From Tubiluchus corallicola (taxonomy: Eukaryota; Priapulida; Priapulimorpha; Priapulimorphida; Tubiluchidae), in NCBI GenBank assembly GCA_030141605.1, contig JAQGDQ010000215.1:102001-166000 (forward strand): a DNA stretch of 64,000 nt, written 5' to 3'. The position numbers and the translations under genes are program-made. The notes beneath the pieces were generated by a model that made no database searches, was not told the origin of the DNA, and was given only the letters and a program-made list of their open reading frames with translations. Every line of letters begins with the position of its first letter. The stretch's first letter is position 1. Below, piece by piece: positions 43,520-58,400 of this stretch.

Positions 43520-46367
43520 GTAAGTGATAAAATTCTAAAAGAGAGTATACTTTGAAACGTACGCGATGTGCAGGCTGCAAACTTTGTAATGTGGTAAGAA
43601 TATGTGTTGTACAGTGGCGACCGGGTGACAGCAAGAAATTTATTTAAACTCCCTGAGCCATTTAATTACACTTTGTGTAGCACTACATGATTTAAAATCT
43701 CAGCACAATGAAATATATAAATTATAATAACATTTGTAAGATACATATTTATAATTCAATGAAAAAAAATAATTCACTGCAATAATTTATTTGAAGTTTA
43801 TTTGTCTTACTTCTACGTCTTTAAATTATTTACTGTGCAGTTAAAAACAGACTAGTTATGTACATTATTGATAGTAATTGACACAAATAGACAATAATAA
43901 TATTGTTGAGTATGGAGTTGTTGGGAGATTTAACAAACACAACAATTTCTATAGGCACTACATAAGTGGCACCCCTTTGGCTGCTAATATACATACAGAT
44001 TAAAAGTGCAAACGTGACAACATATTATATATACAAATAGGAGTTTTGGTGCCCATAATGGTATCGTCCGTATTGCGCTATCCTGCATTTGTAGACCTGT
44101 AAGGATTAAGTTGTAACCTGAGCAGTGCACAAAAAGCTCTTTTCAAAGCATTATAACCAGCTGATATTTCATGTGATATGACTTGCAGTTTCTTATGTTT
44201 TAGACATCTCTTTAGCAGCAGATTACATGAAAAACGTTTTTGCATGTATTTCAGATCAAAGAAGCTCGTTATCATGAAGTTATCCAGATTCTAAATAACA
44301 TGATCCAAATGCAAAATAAGGTACGACAATGCAAAACCTTTACTTAGTGTTTTTTTTTTAGTTTGCCTTTGCAATCGTTTATTTAACTGCAGCTGACTGT
44401 TGCACTCAGAAAAATTATCTATGACACAGTCTACGTTTATTTTCTATGACACAGTCTAGAGCTGCCTTGTCGCTGCTGGCGTACTGCTACTTCCAGTGCC
44501 AGGAGTTCATTCTTGCCTCTGACTGCTACGAAGTGTTGGCTAATCAGTATCCGGAAATGCCTGAATATCAGTAAGTTTACGTATTTATATACAGTAAGTC
44601 CTCGCTTAACGACGCTATGCTTTCCAGCAAAATGCGACGTTAAGTGAAACGTCGACAAATGAAGCCAAGACTTCCTGAGAAAGTAATGTAAAAGAACTGG
44701 GATACGTCCCAGAGACAAAAACCAATGCTGGTTAAATCACGTAAATTAAACGTTTTATGAGTTTTACTTATGTTTCTAATAACTAATTTCTTTTTTCTTG
44801 CTTGAAACCACATTTGTATCTTACTTACCTGGCTAGCAGTTTCTCTTTAGTTAACGTTTAAGTCTAGGCAGCGCTTGAACAGCAGCAGAGTCAAAGCCAA
44901 GCCCTGGGGTGTCCTTGAGAATTTTATCTAGAAGCTTAGTACACACTAGTCTGGTTGCTATGACAACAGATTGCAGGCAAAATTGCTTCACATAAAGTTT
45001 GCTCCCAGATCTCGTTTGATAAAATGCGGTCAGTCAGGAAGCAAAAACTTATATGCTGATTGTAATGATTGCAGTGTTTACATTACTAGTGTGTTTTAGA
45101 GCAGAATAATGCAATATGTGTTGTTTTAAGGCAACAAATTAAGTAAAAACTTGTTCATAAAATAAAAATTGGCTTTGCGAAAAGCAAGAAAATCGTCGTT
45201 AAAACGAAACGGTGCGTCGTTAAGTGAAAAAAGTGTCAAATGTTCTTCGTTCTTCGACAAAATGTCGCTTTAAGCGAGGACGTACTGTATATTTATTTTT
45301 TCCTGTTGGTATCCTGTTTAATTTTTCAGATACCAAGTCTAAAAATTATCATTAGTTTCTCAAGATTTATATTCGTCATAGAAATGTGTTTGTATTGTTG
45401 ACAAATGATTTTCTCAATGCCTGATATGTACAGCTTTTCATTATTATTCATAAATAATTATATTAAATATTTCGTAAGTAAATCTTATTTGTATGTAATA
45501 GCAGTTAGGTATCAACGTATTATACGTTCATATCTCAGTTTGCCTGACAAAAGTGGAGACATGTCGGTCCAACTTTGCGGATTGTCTGTATTTATTGATA
45601 CTAAGCTCATGCGCCTTGTATTAGACTCACGGTAATGTGCAATCAATTGCCTAATTGTCTCTAAAACGTCTAGTAAGGGCTGTTCCTATGCAAAAGTATA
45701 TAAAAACTGTCGGCAATTGACTCAAATAACTCCTCATAATTGACTCTATATTTTTATAAATAGAGATATACTCCTGATTACACTGATGTAATGACGTAAG
45801 CAAAGTGACGGCCTGCCAACTAGCAGTCAGCTGGTTGTAACGGATTGTGTCCGTAGTATGCGGGACTTTTTAGTTGTCCAAATTTTGTCCGATTCTACCG
45901 ATGTCCATAAAAGCGAGGTTCGACAAACCGAGATATGGGTGTAATTTGAATTTAATGTTTGTGTCCTTGTGTTTTTAGGCTTTATTATGCGCAGTCTTTG
46001 TACAAAGCTGCTTTCTACGATGCTTCAATGAAGGCTGCTTGTCAGATAGACCAGCCCAATTTTCAATCACAGGTAAACGATACATAATCTTTTTGCTACA
46101 GTGATGCTGTTTATATCATTACTGCCGTCAGTGACTTACCTCGATACGTTACTGATAAGGCCACAACCCATAGCTACCATGCTATTGCAAAATGTTTTTC
46201 ATCAATACTTTGTACTGATTTTTGTCACATACGTAATTGTTATGTATGCTGTTTTTATGGCACTATGTAAGTTGACACAAATTTTATGTTAATTCATCTT
46301 TAAAATTTATTAATAGTTACTATGGTCCTTGTTTATCATTTTATTGATAATGACGATAATGACGTTG

Positions 46368-46422
<55 letters not shown>

Positions 46423-49400
46423 CATTATTATTATTATTGATATTATTGTTATCGTTGTTTTGGCACAGGTTTGGTTTTCACATCGACATGACCTTCCTGT
46501 TTCTTTGTCTTTCTTTCCTTTTGTTGTCTTCTGCCATCCTTTTCTTTATCTTTTTCTATTTCTTCTTGAGGTGGCCTTTAATTTATGCTGCTGTATTGCC
46601 ATTTTTAGGTCTCCTCAGCCGCGCAGCTTTACTCTTTGTAATTTCAGTCTTAAATATTATGGCAAACTTAATCTGTATGTGTTCCTGTTGTTGGCTAAAT
46701 GGTTAAATCTTGAATCTTGAATTTTGCCTTTGTGCCCTCAAATGAAATCCGCTTCATCGTCATGAGAATAAGAAGTATATCTTCCGTTTTTCATTTTGAT
46801 GGGTCACATTGAAATGCACTGCTTCACAGAAATTCATTTTTCAGTGCGATCACTTTTTTATACTGCAGTAATTATTATTGAATTTTTATATATAGTTGTA
46901 GAGTTTTTATTTTATACATTTTTAGGTGACTAAGTTACAATCGGCTATTAAATATGGAGAGGAGGATTATCCTGCTGCTAAAAGTTTTATTGACCAATGT
47001 CCAGCAGATGACCCAGATAGGGATGTTAACTTTGCTTGTTTACTTTACAAGGTAGGATTGTGTGAGTGCAAGTAACATTTATTTATGCAAACAGGAAAAC
47101 AAATTCTTGCTGTACATACACTGGTTAGTTCCTTGTAGGCCTATATAGATTCTTATAGGCCCAAAAGGCCTTAAACCAAAAGTAAATACTAAAACTTTAG
47201 TTTTTACATTATTTGTTAGCTTATGATTTGTCACTGATGCTGCATTGCATCTCCGGCTTGCGGCAGACAGCCTTATACCAGTTTTTCAAAACAAAAGCAA
47301 AGTTCTCATGTTAGTTTGAATTGAAGAATTTGGAATTATGCAACACTTTGATACATTTATTTCTTAGTGGTTTGTTACATTTCTTCGAATATTTTTTTTA
47401 AAGTTGTATGCCATTGTGATAACTGGAAAAATTGCGCATAAAAAATCTGAAAGCTGTGCTTCTTAACCTAACAGGGGGAGCCAAGTACCTAATTATTATT
47501 ATGTTTCCTCGTTTTACGTTATTTTGCCATTTGCAGAGATGCTTTCATAGCAACAAACATGGTTCTTAACATTATTCAATAGCCTATTCCACATTTTCAA
47601 GGTTTGGAAGAACTTTGAATAAAATTTGTTTACACAAACATGTAAAGAGACAGCCGAGTCATCAGACGTTAATGTATTGCTAGTTTTTTTTGTTAACCAT
47701 GACAACTGTGTCAGTTGCCTACTAAAAGAAAGAATACAAGTTTGTACAGTATAACTTTAGAATACACATGTAAATTCTTTGGTATTTTTAGAAATTATTA
47801 CTTCCATATAAGTTTTCTTTTGAGTGAGCTGACTTTTTCCTGTTATTTGCTTTGCAGGAGGGGAGTTACAATGAGGCGTGTGCCAAGTTCACCCAATCAA
47901 TGCAAGTGATCGGATACAAGCCACACCTGTCTTACAATATTGCACTTTGTCACTATCAAATGAAGCAGTACGGTCAGGCGCTCAAACACATCTCTGATAT
48001 CATAGAACGAGGAATTCAAGAACATCCAGGTGTGGGATGATTCCCGTGTCTTTCGCATCTCTGTTTCTGAAATCATTAAACCACAACTTAATGTGATTAA
48101 TCTCAGCAAATAGTGCAGAGAAGTTTTCTGTAAGAAGACCTTTTAATATTGCAAATATTTTCCTTCTCTGCACTGTTGATATTGGAAAAAAATCTTACAA
48201 TTATCAGGAGTTGTTACTGGAGCATGAAATGTACAGCAGCTCAGTGTTAAATTGTGTTTTTTTTCGTTAAGTAATTAGTTTTCATTAACAGTTGCTTTGC
48301 CATAAGCTTGTCCCATTTATGCAGAATTCTATTAAAAACAATATTGACATAAGGAAAAAATTGTTTATTCTATATCTCATTGACCTAAGCAATATATAGT
48401 TTATTCTATATCTCATTGACCTAAGCAAAAATAGTTTATTCTATATCTCATCGTCCTAAGTAATATATAGTTTGTTCTGTATCTCATTGACCTAAGCAAA
48501 AATAGTTTATTCTATATCTCATCGTCCTAAGTAATATATAGTTTGTTCTGTATCTCATTGACCTAAGCAATATATAGTTTATTCTATATCTCATCGTCCT
48601 AAGTAATATATAGTTTGTTCTGTATCTCATTGACCTAAGCAAAAATAGTTTATTCTATATCTCATCGTCCTAAGTAATATATAGTTTGTTCTGTATCTCA
48701 TTGACCTAAGCAAAAATAGTTTATTCTATATCTCATCGTCCTAAGTAATATATAGTTTGTTCTGTATCTCATTTACCTAAGCAAAAATAGTTTATTCTAT
48801 ATCTCATCGTCCTAAGTAATATATAGTTTGTTCTGTATCTCATTGACCTAAGCAATATATAGTTTATTCTATATCTCATCGTCCTAAGTAATATATAGTT
48901 TGTTCTGTATCTCATTGACCTAAGCAATATATAGTTTATTCTGTATCTCATTGACCTAAGCAATATATAGTTTGTTCTGTATCTCATTGACCTAAGCAAA
49001 AATAATTTATTCTATATCTCATTGACCTAACCAATATATATTTTGTTCTGTATCTCATTGACCTAAGCAAAAATAGTTTATTCTATATCTCATTGACCTA
49101 AGCAATAAATAGTTTGTTCTGTATCTCATTGACCTAAGCAAAAATAGTTTATTCTATATCTCATCGTCCTAAGTAATATATAGTTTGTTCTGTATCTCAT
49201 TGACCTAAGCAAAAATAGTTTATTCTATATCTCATCGTCCTAAGTAATATATAGTTTGTTCTGTATCTCATTGACCTAAACAAAAATAGTTTATTCTATA
49301 TCTCATCGTCCTAAGTAATATATAGTTTGTTCTGTATCTCATTGACCTAAGCAATATATAGTTTATTCTATATCTCATCGTCCTAAGTAATATACATTTT

Positions 49401-52400
49401 GTTCTGTATCTCATTGACCTAAGCAAAAATAGTTTATTCTATATCTCATCGTCCTAAGTAATATATAGTTTGTTCTGTATCTCATTGACCTAAGCAAAAA
49501 TAGTTTATTCTATATCTCATCGTCCTAAGCAGTGTGTTCTGTATCTCATTGACCTAAGCAATATATAGTTTATTCTATATCTCATCGTCCTAAGCAATAT
49601 ATAGTTTGTTCTGCATCTCTTAACTTTGTTGTTTGAAGTAGCTTTTTCGTGTTTGACTTTGTTTTTCTGTTTCATATGTGTGTCTATATTTTTGTTTAGA
49701 ATTGTGTCATAATAGCGTATCATTTCTTTCCATTAGCAGTTTGTTAATAAAAATTGTTTTGCTACTAAGAATTGCTAATTAAGTTCATCGCGTTATTGAT
49801 TTTGTAGAGCTTAGCGTGGGAATGACAACTGAAGGAATTGATGTTCGCAGCGTGGGAAACACGGCTACATTGCATGACACAGCACTTATTGAAGCCTTCA
49901 ATCTGAAAGCGGGCATAGAATATCAGCTGAAGAACTGTGAGTTTTTGTTTAGTTAATGTATAATTTTAATTGTGGAAAATGGCAGGCATGATTTTTTTAA
50001 TATCCTATCATAATTCGCATGTTTATTCAATCATACATTTGTTTAGTTATGATTGGCAGAAAAAAATCGGAAGAGTTAAGGCGCTCTCTGTATCAAAAGT
50101 ACTAAAAAGAACTTTCTTAGATTATAAATGTGTTGTATTAGCTTCAAAAGTAAAACAATGTGCTCTTAAGCCAGGGTAGGTTCTTAATTTGAACATTGTT
50201 TCATAATTGACATTATTATAACCTTGAACAAATTTAAAGACCTGTGTGCTATACAGTGAAGCTACCTTATATAATGCAATATAATCTATCAAGTGACACA
50301 AATATTACAGTTTTATAGGGATTATGTCCTTATAATAACTATTACAGTTGATGATGCTGCTGAAGCTTTGACTGATATGCCACCGAGATCTGAAGAGGAA
50401 CTGGATGCCATTACGTTGCATAATGTTGCTTTGATGAATATGGACAAAGATGCAACCAGCGGTTTTCAAAAGCTCCAGTATCTTTTGCAGCAGGTGAATC
50501 TATAGCAGTTTGTATTGTCAATAATAAAACAATATCTGCTGCTAACGTTTTCAAAAATAATTCCTTTTTATCTAATTAATGTTCTACCAACCTTTTTGGG
50601 ATGAATAGTGAATGACTTGAAATCTTAAAATGGCAGGTATTTTCTACAGTAAGAATCGTGCACATTTTTTTGTCAAAGGATAGCTGGTGGTATTTTTTTA
50701 CTATTGTCAATTTTGCATGGCTTTGTACATTTGTGTTTTTTACATGTATCATTAATGGTAATAAATGCAAAGACTTGTGTTTTATGTGCTGGGTGATTTT
50801 TAACTTGACCAGATGAGGGTGAGGGACAATATTGGAAGTTATACGAAACAGGGCAAAGATTTGGAGTCTTTTTATAACTAAACTGCATGCCGTATGTAAA
50901 CTTGAGGGTTGACTGCGGATTAATGATGAATGCAGCAACTAGCACACGTTCCTCTATGCCTTGTTGTTTTCAATTTCATTTAATATTTGTACCGTTAGTG
51001 GAAATACGGCATATGTATGACGTGTTTCTCTTAAATTGCTGCTTATAACTTGTGTGTTTTTATGTGGTTATGCTAAATGTGCGGATAATAAGAGTTGATC
51101 TCATTTTTTGTTAGAGTTTCCACGATGTGCTACTTCATCTTGAAAAAAATCTCCACTATCAATTTCTGTGTCTTCTTTCCTCAAAAAATATTTTGCTTTT
51201 TCTTATTTTATGTACATTCAAAATCAACTTTTTCTTTAAATCGTTGATTTGAGCAATCGTTGATCTGAACAATTGTTGATTTGAACAATCACTGAGTTGA
51301 ACAATCGTTGAATTGAACAATCGTTGATTTTAGCAATCATTGATTTGAACAATCATTGTTTTGAACAATCATTGATTGTTTTGTTTCATTTACAGGAGTC
51401 ATTTCCACCAGAGACATTTGGAAACTTATTACTTCTCTTCTGTAAATACAATTACTTTGACTTGGCTGCTGACACAATGGCTGAAAATACAGATCTCACC
51501 TACAAACATTTAACTCCTGTAAGTAATATTTAGTACTTCTTCAAACCTAGGTATTTCGTGCCCGCTAACTGACCACTTTTTATTTAGTACTGGAAGCAGA
51601 AAGATATTTTTTAGTCCAAGTAGGCTGTCTTGCAATTAAGCCATCTCACTACATTTATGCTTGCTTCATTTAAAGTGCAATGTGCGTCAATATTGAGAAA
51701 GGTTTTAAGCAGATTTTTTCAGAAACTGTTTGTGCTTTGCTTTTAGTCTAGTTTAAACATAGTTTTATTGAATAACAAGTACTGGAATACGGCTTGAACA
51801 CACAGTTTCGAACAACTGATGAATGTTCTCGCTAATGAAAGTAACACTTAGTAGAGTGCAGACGACAGACAAACAGTAGAAGCATTACAGCTTGACTACT
51901 ATCAGTATAGACACATACATAGCATAATGTTGTGAATGACATTAATATTACTATGTAATCAATATAAACTAATACAATATAATACTAATACAATATAAAC
52001 TAATATCATATAAACCATACTAATATAAACTAACTAATACTTAGTTAGAAATACGAATTTCTGTACAAGCTTAAATACTTGAATATTAACAGTTGTATTT
52101 AAGTGTTGATTGTAATGAAGAAGCAGATAAACGAGTTCATTTGTTGACAGATTATAAATTCTAATATTATGAGGAATTAACAAAGTACAGAGTTCGTTTA
52201 GTAAGATATCTTGAGCCTGGTGACATACTGAGCAGCTAATTAGAAAATGATTTAGTTGCTTCAAAAGGTGCTGCACATCTGCAGGTAGGTAAAATAGGAG
52301 TTCCATCATTCTTTTACATCCTCTCTGGTTGAGATTTAATTGAGAAATGCAAACCCGCATTCTTGTTTGAAGAACAGCTAGTCTACGATCAAAATATGCA

Positions 52401-55400
52401 TTTATTGTATTGCTTGAATTTCCAAAGTAAATGGTTTAATGTATGAATCACATTGTGATACTAAATATTTCAGAATATCCTTATCAGAAAGATCCATTGT
52501 TTTAGAAACAGTCAAGAGAGTTTAATTTTGTTTCATAATGTTGGAACACATGGTTTACAGGTTTGTCTCACATTGCAAACCAATGCTTTTTTTGTTTACA
52601 AATGTAATGAATCGTTTGTTTGTTGCAGCTGATATTACTGCAACGCTCTGATCTTACTGATAAACCTTAGTGATGATACAGTTTAGAAATAGTTTTTATT
52701 TTTTCTTATCATTATGTCAATATCTGTTAATATTTATGTGCTTCCCCCTGAGGGCATCCCAACAAAAAAATGTATCGGAAATGTAATTGTAAATTCCCAG
52801 TTTTACAGTTTAGGTCTCAAGTCTCGGCTTTTAACTCTCTTGTTCATGTTTTATCCGAGAACCAAGCCTTTATCATTTTTCTGTTTATAAAAATGCAGTA
52901 TGTTCACCTTCATTAATTGCTCTAGGTTAGCTGTATGTATCTTAATAAGTATTTTTTTAATTTGCAAATATGTCACAGTCAAAAATGATTATTCATTTTA
53001 ATTTGTTATTTATATTAATTTGATACTATTAATTTAATTTAATAGTCACTGTATCTTTGGTTACAACAATCATCTCAACGAATGTGGATAACACAGTTCA
53101 TTCTGACTAATGTGTATCGTTTCAGTACATGTATTCGTTCCTTGATGCTCTTATTACTGCACAAACCTCACCAGAGGAAGCTTACAGGAAGTTTGATGAA
53201 ATGGCCGCCAAGCACACAGAACAGTTACGAAAACTAACTAAACAGGTATGTGTTTGACAGCAGTAGTTTGTGTGGTGGTAATGGGGAATGTGGGGGCAGT
53301 GGGGTAGAGGGGAATGTGGGCATAGTAGGGAATGTGGAGAATTGGGGTTAGTGGGGAATGTGGAGGTACTGGAGAATGTGGGAGTAGTGGGGAATGTGAG
53401 AGTAGTGTGGAATGTGGGGTTAGTGGGGATGTGGGGGCAGTGGGATAGTGGGGAATGTGGGTGTAGTGGAGAATGTGGGGGTAGTGGGGAATTGGGGAAT
53501 GTGGACGTACTGGAGAGTGTGGAGGTAGTAGGGAATGTGGGGAGTGTGGGGGTAGTGGGAGTAGTGGGGAATGAGGGAGTAGTGGGGAATGTGGAGGTAG
53601 TGGGGAATGTGGAGGTAGTGGGGAATGTGGGGGTTAGTGGGGAATGTGAGAGTAGTGTGGAATGTGGGGTTAGTGGGGAATGTCAGGGCAGTGGGATAGT
53701 GGGGAATGTGGAGGTACTAGGGAATGTGGGGGTAGTGGGGAATTGGGGAATGTGGAGGTACTGGGGAATGTGGAGGTAGTGGGGATGTGGGGGTAGTGGG
53801 GATAGTGGAGAATGTGTTGGTAGTAGGGAATGTGGGGGCAGTGGGGATTGGGGGTAGTGGGGAATGTGGAGGTACTGGGGAATGTGGGTAATGTGTTTTA
53901 TTTACAGTCACATTTTCATTGTTACATTTCCAAATACGTATCACACTATTTTGCTGCCGACTGCTGAATTTGGCATAAATATATAGCCGTAGAAGAATTC
54001 GAATTTGTTTGTTGATTCACGTTTCATTGTAAACTGTTATAATACTAAGATTAAGCAGAGTGGTAAAGATAAGAAGATACACTGATTCATCCTAGTAGTA
54101 ATTATGTACTTTAAATTATATTGATTGACTTGCTGTAAGTCTGTTCATTTATAATTGCTGGTATAATCTGTGTGCATTGCACTGGCGTGTCACAGTTTGT
54201 TAAGATCTTATGAAAATATAATGCAAGTTTGATGTGAGTTTAATGTGAGTTTGATGTGAGTTTAATGTGTTTTAGGTTCAGGAAGCTCGACACAATCACG
54301 ATGATGATACAGTGAAGAAGGCAGTCAATGAGTACGACGAAGCTTTGGAAAAGTACAACTTGTTTGCGTTTTTTGGATTTGTGTTGGGTTTTTCTGATTT
54401 TAGAATTTTGTTCTAAATCTTTACTATCTTTCTAAATCGAAATCTAAATTTCTCTACTATCAAATAGTCGAAGTTTTTTTGCTGTTTTGTTTGCTTATTG
54501 TATCATATATTCACTTGTTGAGAGGTAATTATGCTGTCCACTTTGTTTTTACAACACTGCGAATGAAAATGAACTTAATTATTAAATACTACGTGTGCTT
54601 TTGTAACACAGCAAAGTTCATCGGTTAGGTTTAACACAGCGAAATTATATTGTAGATTAGAGACTGCATGTATTAGGATGTAGGTTAGCAGTGCAAAATG
54701 TTAAGGCAAATAACACCTGCACAAAGTGTTTAATTTGTGTTAATGGTGGCTTTTCTAGAAGATATCAGCAGAACAAATGAGAAATTTCAGTAGCTAATGT
54801 AAAATAAGAAATTGAGGGATAAATTTTGTTCGTCGTTAAGCTAAATCATCATGATAAACGGGGGCATCATTAGTATTTGCAATTATATATTTCTCTAGGG
54901 GTTTGAGACATCTTAAGACTCTATATTTATTGTTTAGGTACATCCCTGTGTTGATGCAGCAAGCAAAAATTTACTGGGACATGGAAAATTACGCACAAGT
55001 TGAGAAAATTTTTCGCAAATCTGTTGAGTTCTGCAACGAGCACGACACATGGAAGCTGAATGTGGCACATGTTCTATTTATGCAGGACAACAAGTGGAAG
55101 GAAGCAACTGGCTTTTACGAGCCCATTGTTAGGAAGCATTATGACAATGTATGTTGCGCACGAGTAGAGAAGTTGATCTTGGAAGTTTACCCTCAACAGA
55201 AAGTGTTTCTTAGTTCTGAGTCTTTAACCCTTTCACTAAGTAGTTGCTTTTTAACTGGACTACATTGACTTTTGCGCATTTGACTTCTTGTGGTGTGAAA
55301 CTAAGACAGAATGTTGTAAATAAACAAATAGTTGTTTGTTATTGAGTACTAATATTTTAAATATCAGTTTTATTTCTACACATGCACACACATAGGAGCA

Positions 55401-58400
55401 CATGTTCTTGTACTCACACACGCACGCACGCACACACACACACACATGTGCTTACCATCATAAATAAGCATGTACTTATATTTAGAAACCAGTTTTCACA
55501 AAAGACAATACTAATCCATAATATGTAGTCATTTTATAAGAATGCAAAACAGTCAACTAAACATACGTTTCATCAACGATCTACAAGTGATTTTGTAGAG
55601 TAACATACTACAAGGGAACGTACCATACAGTACAGTAATGTGGAATGCATCTGGCTTCAGATGCTGATTGGCTACCTAGCATTACTTGTTGTGAAGCAAC
55701 CCCAACGCCACGGCTGTTAAACTTTTCTACATTGTTTTGCTGGGCCATAGCAGTAAAATAAACAGACCTGTGTCACTGCATTTAGTGCTGAGCTTGGGCA
55801 GCAGTCTACCGCCTTCCATCCCTTACATGAAAAGCACAGGTGCCAGTGTGATGCCTTCCATAGTGAAAGGGTTAAAATATTAATTGTAATAAACTTCTGT
55901 TAAAAAGCCACATTGTTGACTTCACATAATTATTAATCAATAACAGACTGTTAAGGATGCCTATACTAGATGAAAGTAGCTGACAATAAATCTGTTTTTT
56001 TATTTAAACTTCAGGTCAATTCCAAAAACTTTCAATCAAAAAGGTTAAGCAGCTTATCGATAATCAATAATGTCTCTTCCCTGCATACTGCATTAAAATT
56101 TGAAATGTTATTGAAAAAGCTATTACGTAATATTCTAAACAGTGCTTTTCAATTTTACGTTCTACGATTTAAGAACTTGTTTTTTATTCATAGATACTGG
56201 ATGTGAGTGCCATAGTTCTTGCAAACCTCTGTGTCTCATATATTATGATCAGTTCAAATGAAGAGGTAGGAGCAATTATTATATAAGTTTCTTGTTTTCT
56301 ATGTAAGTTGACATTATGTACATAGTAAGAATTGTTATGGACCAATGTTATTAAAGGAGAACACAACAAAAAAATTCGCCACATAAAACTAAGGAAAAGT
56401 GCTTCATTGCAATTTCACAATAACAGGATTTTTTATTATTAATATGTGAATTGTTCACCAAGTTACTACCACTTTCTTTTTTTTTATTTTTTTCTTTCTG
56501 CTTTTCTTTTTTTATGAATAAGTATATTATTTATATTATTGTATTAAAATTATATGTGTTGAATGTGTGGAAATCTCAAGTATTGGCGTAAAGTACATTC
56601 AATTTTTGTAGGCAGAAGAACTGATGAGGAAGATTGAAAAGGAGGAAGAAAGAGTTGCATATGAAGATGCTGACAGGAAGATATTTCACCTGTGCATCGT
56701 CAACTTAGTTATAGGGTAATTATTGAATAATTGTATTAATTAAACTGCACTTGTTGTATCATGCTAATTTTAATCATTAGCAGAGAAATGTTATAATTAG
56801 TAATATGGCTAATGAGTGAGTTTAAAGATTATCTTTCATTGTCAAAGTTGTTATTCAAGAAAAAGACCAAATCGAAACTTTTATTCATCTGAATCTATAT
56901 TCTTTCTGCTGCAAACTGCAATCTTTTCTTAAATTACTAAAGAACTATTTTGAGCTTTTAGCTGCATTTTATGAGCTTCCTGCAAAATCTGTAAAGCAAA
57001 AACTGCAGTTGGTGAAATTGTTTGTAAATTTAATTGTGGTGAATTTTCAAAGAAAATCAGTTACATGGCTATACTTTTGTTGTCTAATGTGATGTGATTG
57101 ATTTGGTTCTAAACATGCTCTGTGTATATGTACTCATTTTTCTAATGTTTTTGCTTTTGGGTTTACCGCCTTCAAACTGTTTTTAAATCTCTATTTTTAG
57201 GTATGAAAAACATTCAATAACTACTTATTAGCTTGGCAGTTATATCAGAACTTATCTTGTTACTAAGGAAAAGAGATGAGATGAGATAAGATAGTTATCT
57301 GGCAGAGGTCTCGTAACCAAATTTAAAAGCATATACGTACAGCAAGAAAAACGGACCATTATAGATTCCATTTTTAGAGCAAACATTTAATAAAGCAGGT
57401 TTATAACTTCATGTTATAAAGGACAGCTTTTCTTTGGTTCAACCTTATGATATCATTATTTATTATTTATTAAATATATCCGCGACGATCATTACAGCAT
57501 TGTACATAAAAGTATTTAATAATATGTGCACAAGATGCCAAGCCACAAATGACCCGTGGGGTACTCAAGAAGTAACTACTTGTTCAGAGCACCCCAAATG
57601 AATGTGGACTGAGTGTAATAGAAAAGAGCAGTAAAGGAGTAGAAAGAAAGGTTAATAGAGAATAGAAAGAAGGAGAAAGTTGTGATGGTATCTGTATGAA
57701 TGGTATCATTTCTTATTTTAGGACTTTATATTGTGCAAAAGGAAATTATGAATTTGGAATTTCACGCATCATCAAGAGTTTGGAGCCGTATCAGAAGAAA
57801 TTAGGCACAGACACATGGTACTACGCTAAACGCTGCTTTCTCTCACTCATTGAAAACATGTCTAAACACATGATCATGCTTAGAGATCAAGTCATACAGG
57901 AATGCTTACAGTTTCTCGACCATGTGGAGCGTAAGTAATCAGTTTTGTTAGTTTGAGAAAACTGACTGATGTTGAATTTGTGTTTCCGAAATTCTCGCCT
58001 CATTAAAGTGTCTTTTAAACACAAGTGATTCGAAAACAATGCTATAGTGCAATCTTCACTTTACCAAGCTTATACGAGATGCACGAGACATTTCTACCAG
58101 TGAGAGATTATGTTATCGTCGCTAGCTGTGCCAGTTAGTGACTAAAGTTCTAAGCTGATGTATTTAAAAAAAATATTTTGAAAATTATTATAGCCAATAA
58201 AATGTGTATAAAATGTGGACAAAAAACTGTTATCTATTGAGCTAAAAATGTTGTGTATGTAGTGTAAAATAACTATATAAAGTAAAGTAATATTGTTACA
58301 GCTTACGGTTGAGCATCAAAGCTTTCAAGGTATTTAGGTTCATTATACTAAAACGTCAGCTAAAATGCCTTTTGTAAGTGAATCTTATTGCAATATTAAA

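Noticed and set aside
46322-46720. Two overlapping hydrophobic open frames of 125-132 residues
   Set aside because: Half of each is the (ATT)n microsatellite read as poly-Ile or poly-Leu; it is intronic.
48769-49723. MRYRINYILLRS repeat-protein frames on the minus strand
   Set aside because: Artefact of the 71-bp dimeric minisatellite.
53288-53944. Val/Gly-rich 163-residue frame and Pro-rich minus-strand frame
   Set aside because: Both read the G-rich minisatellite in an IFT70 intron.
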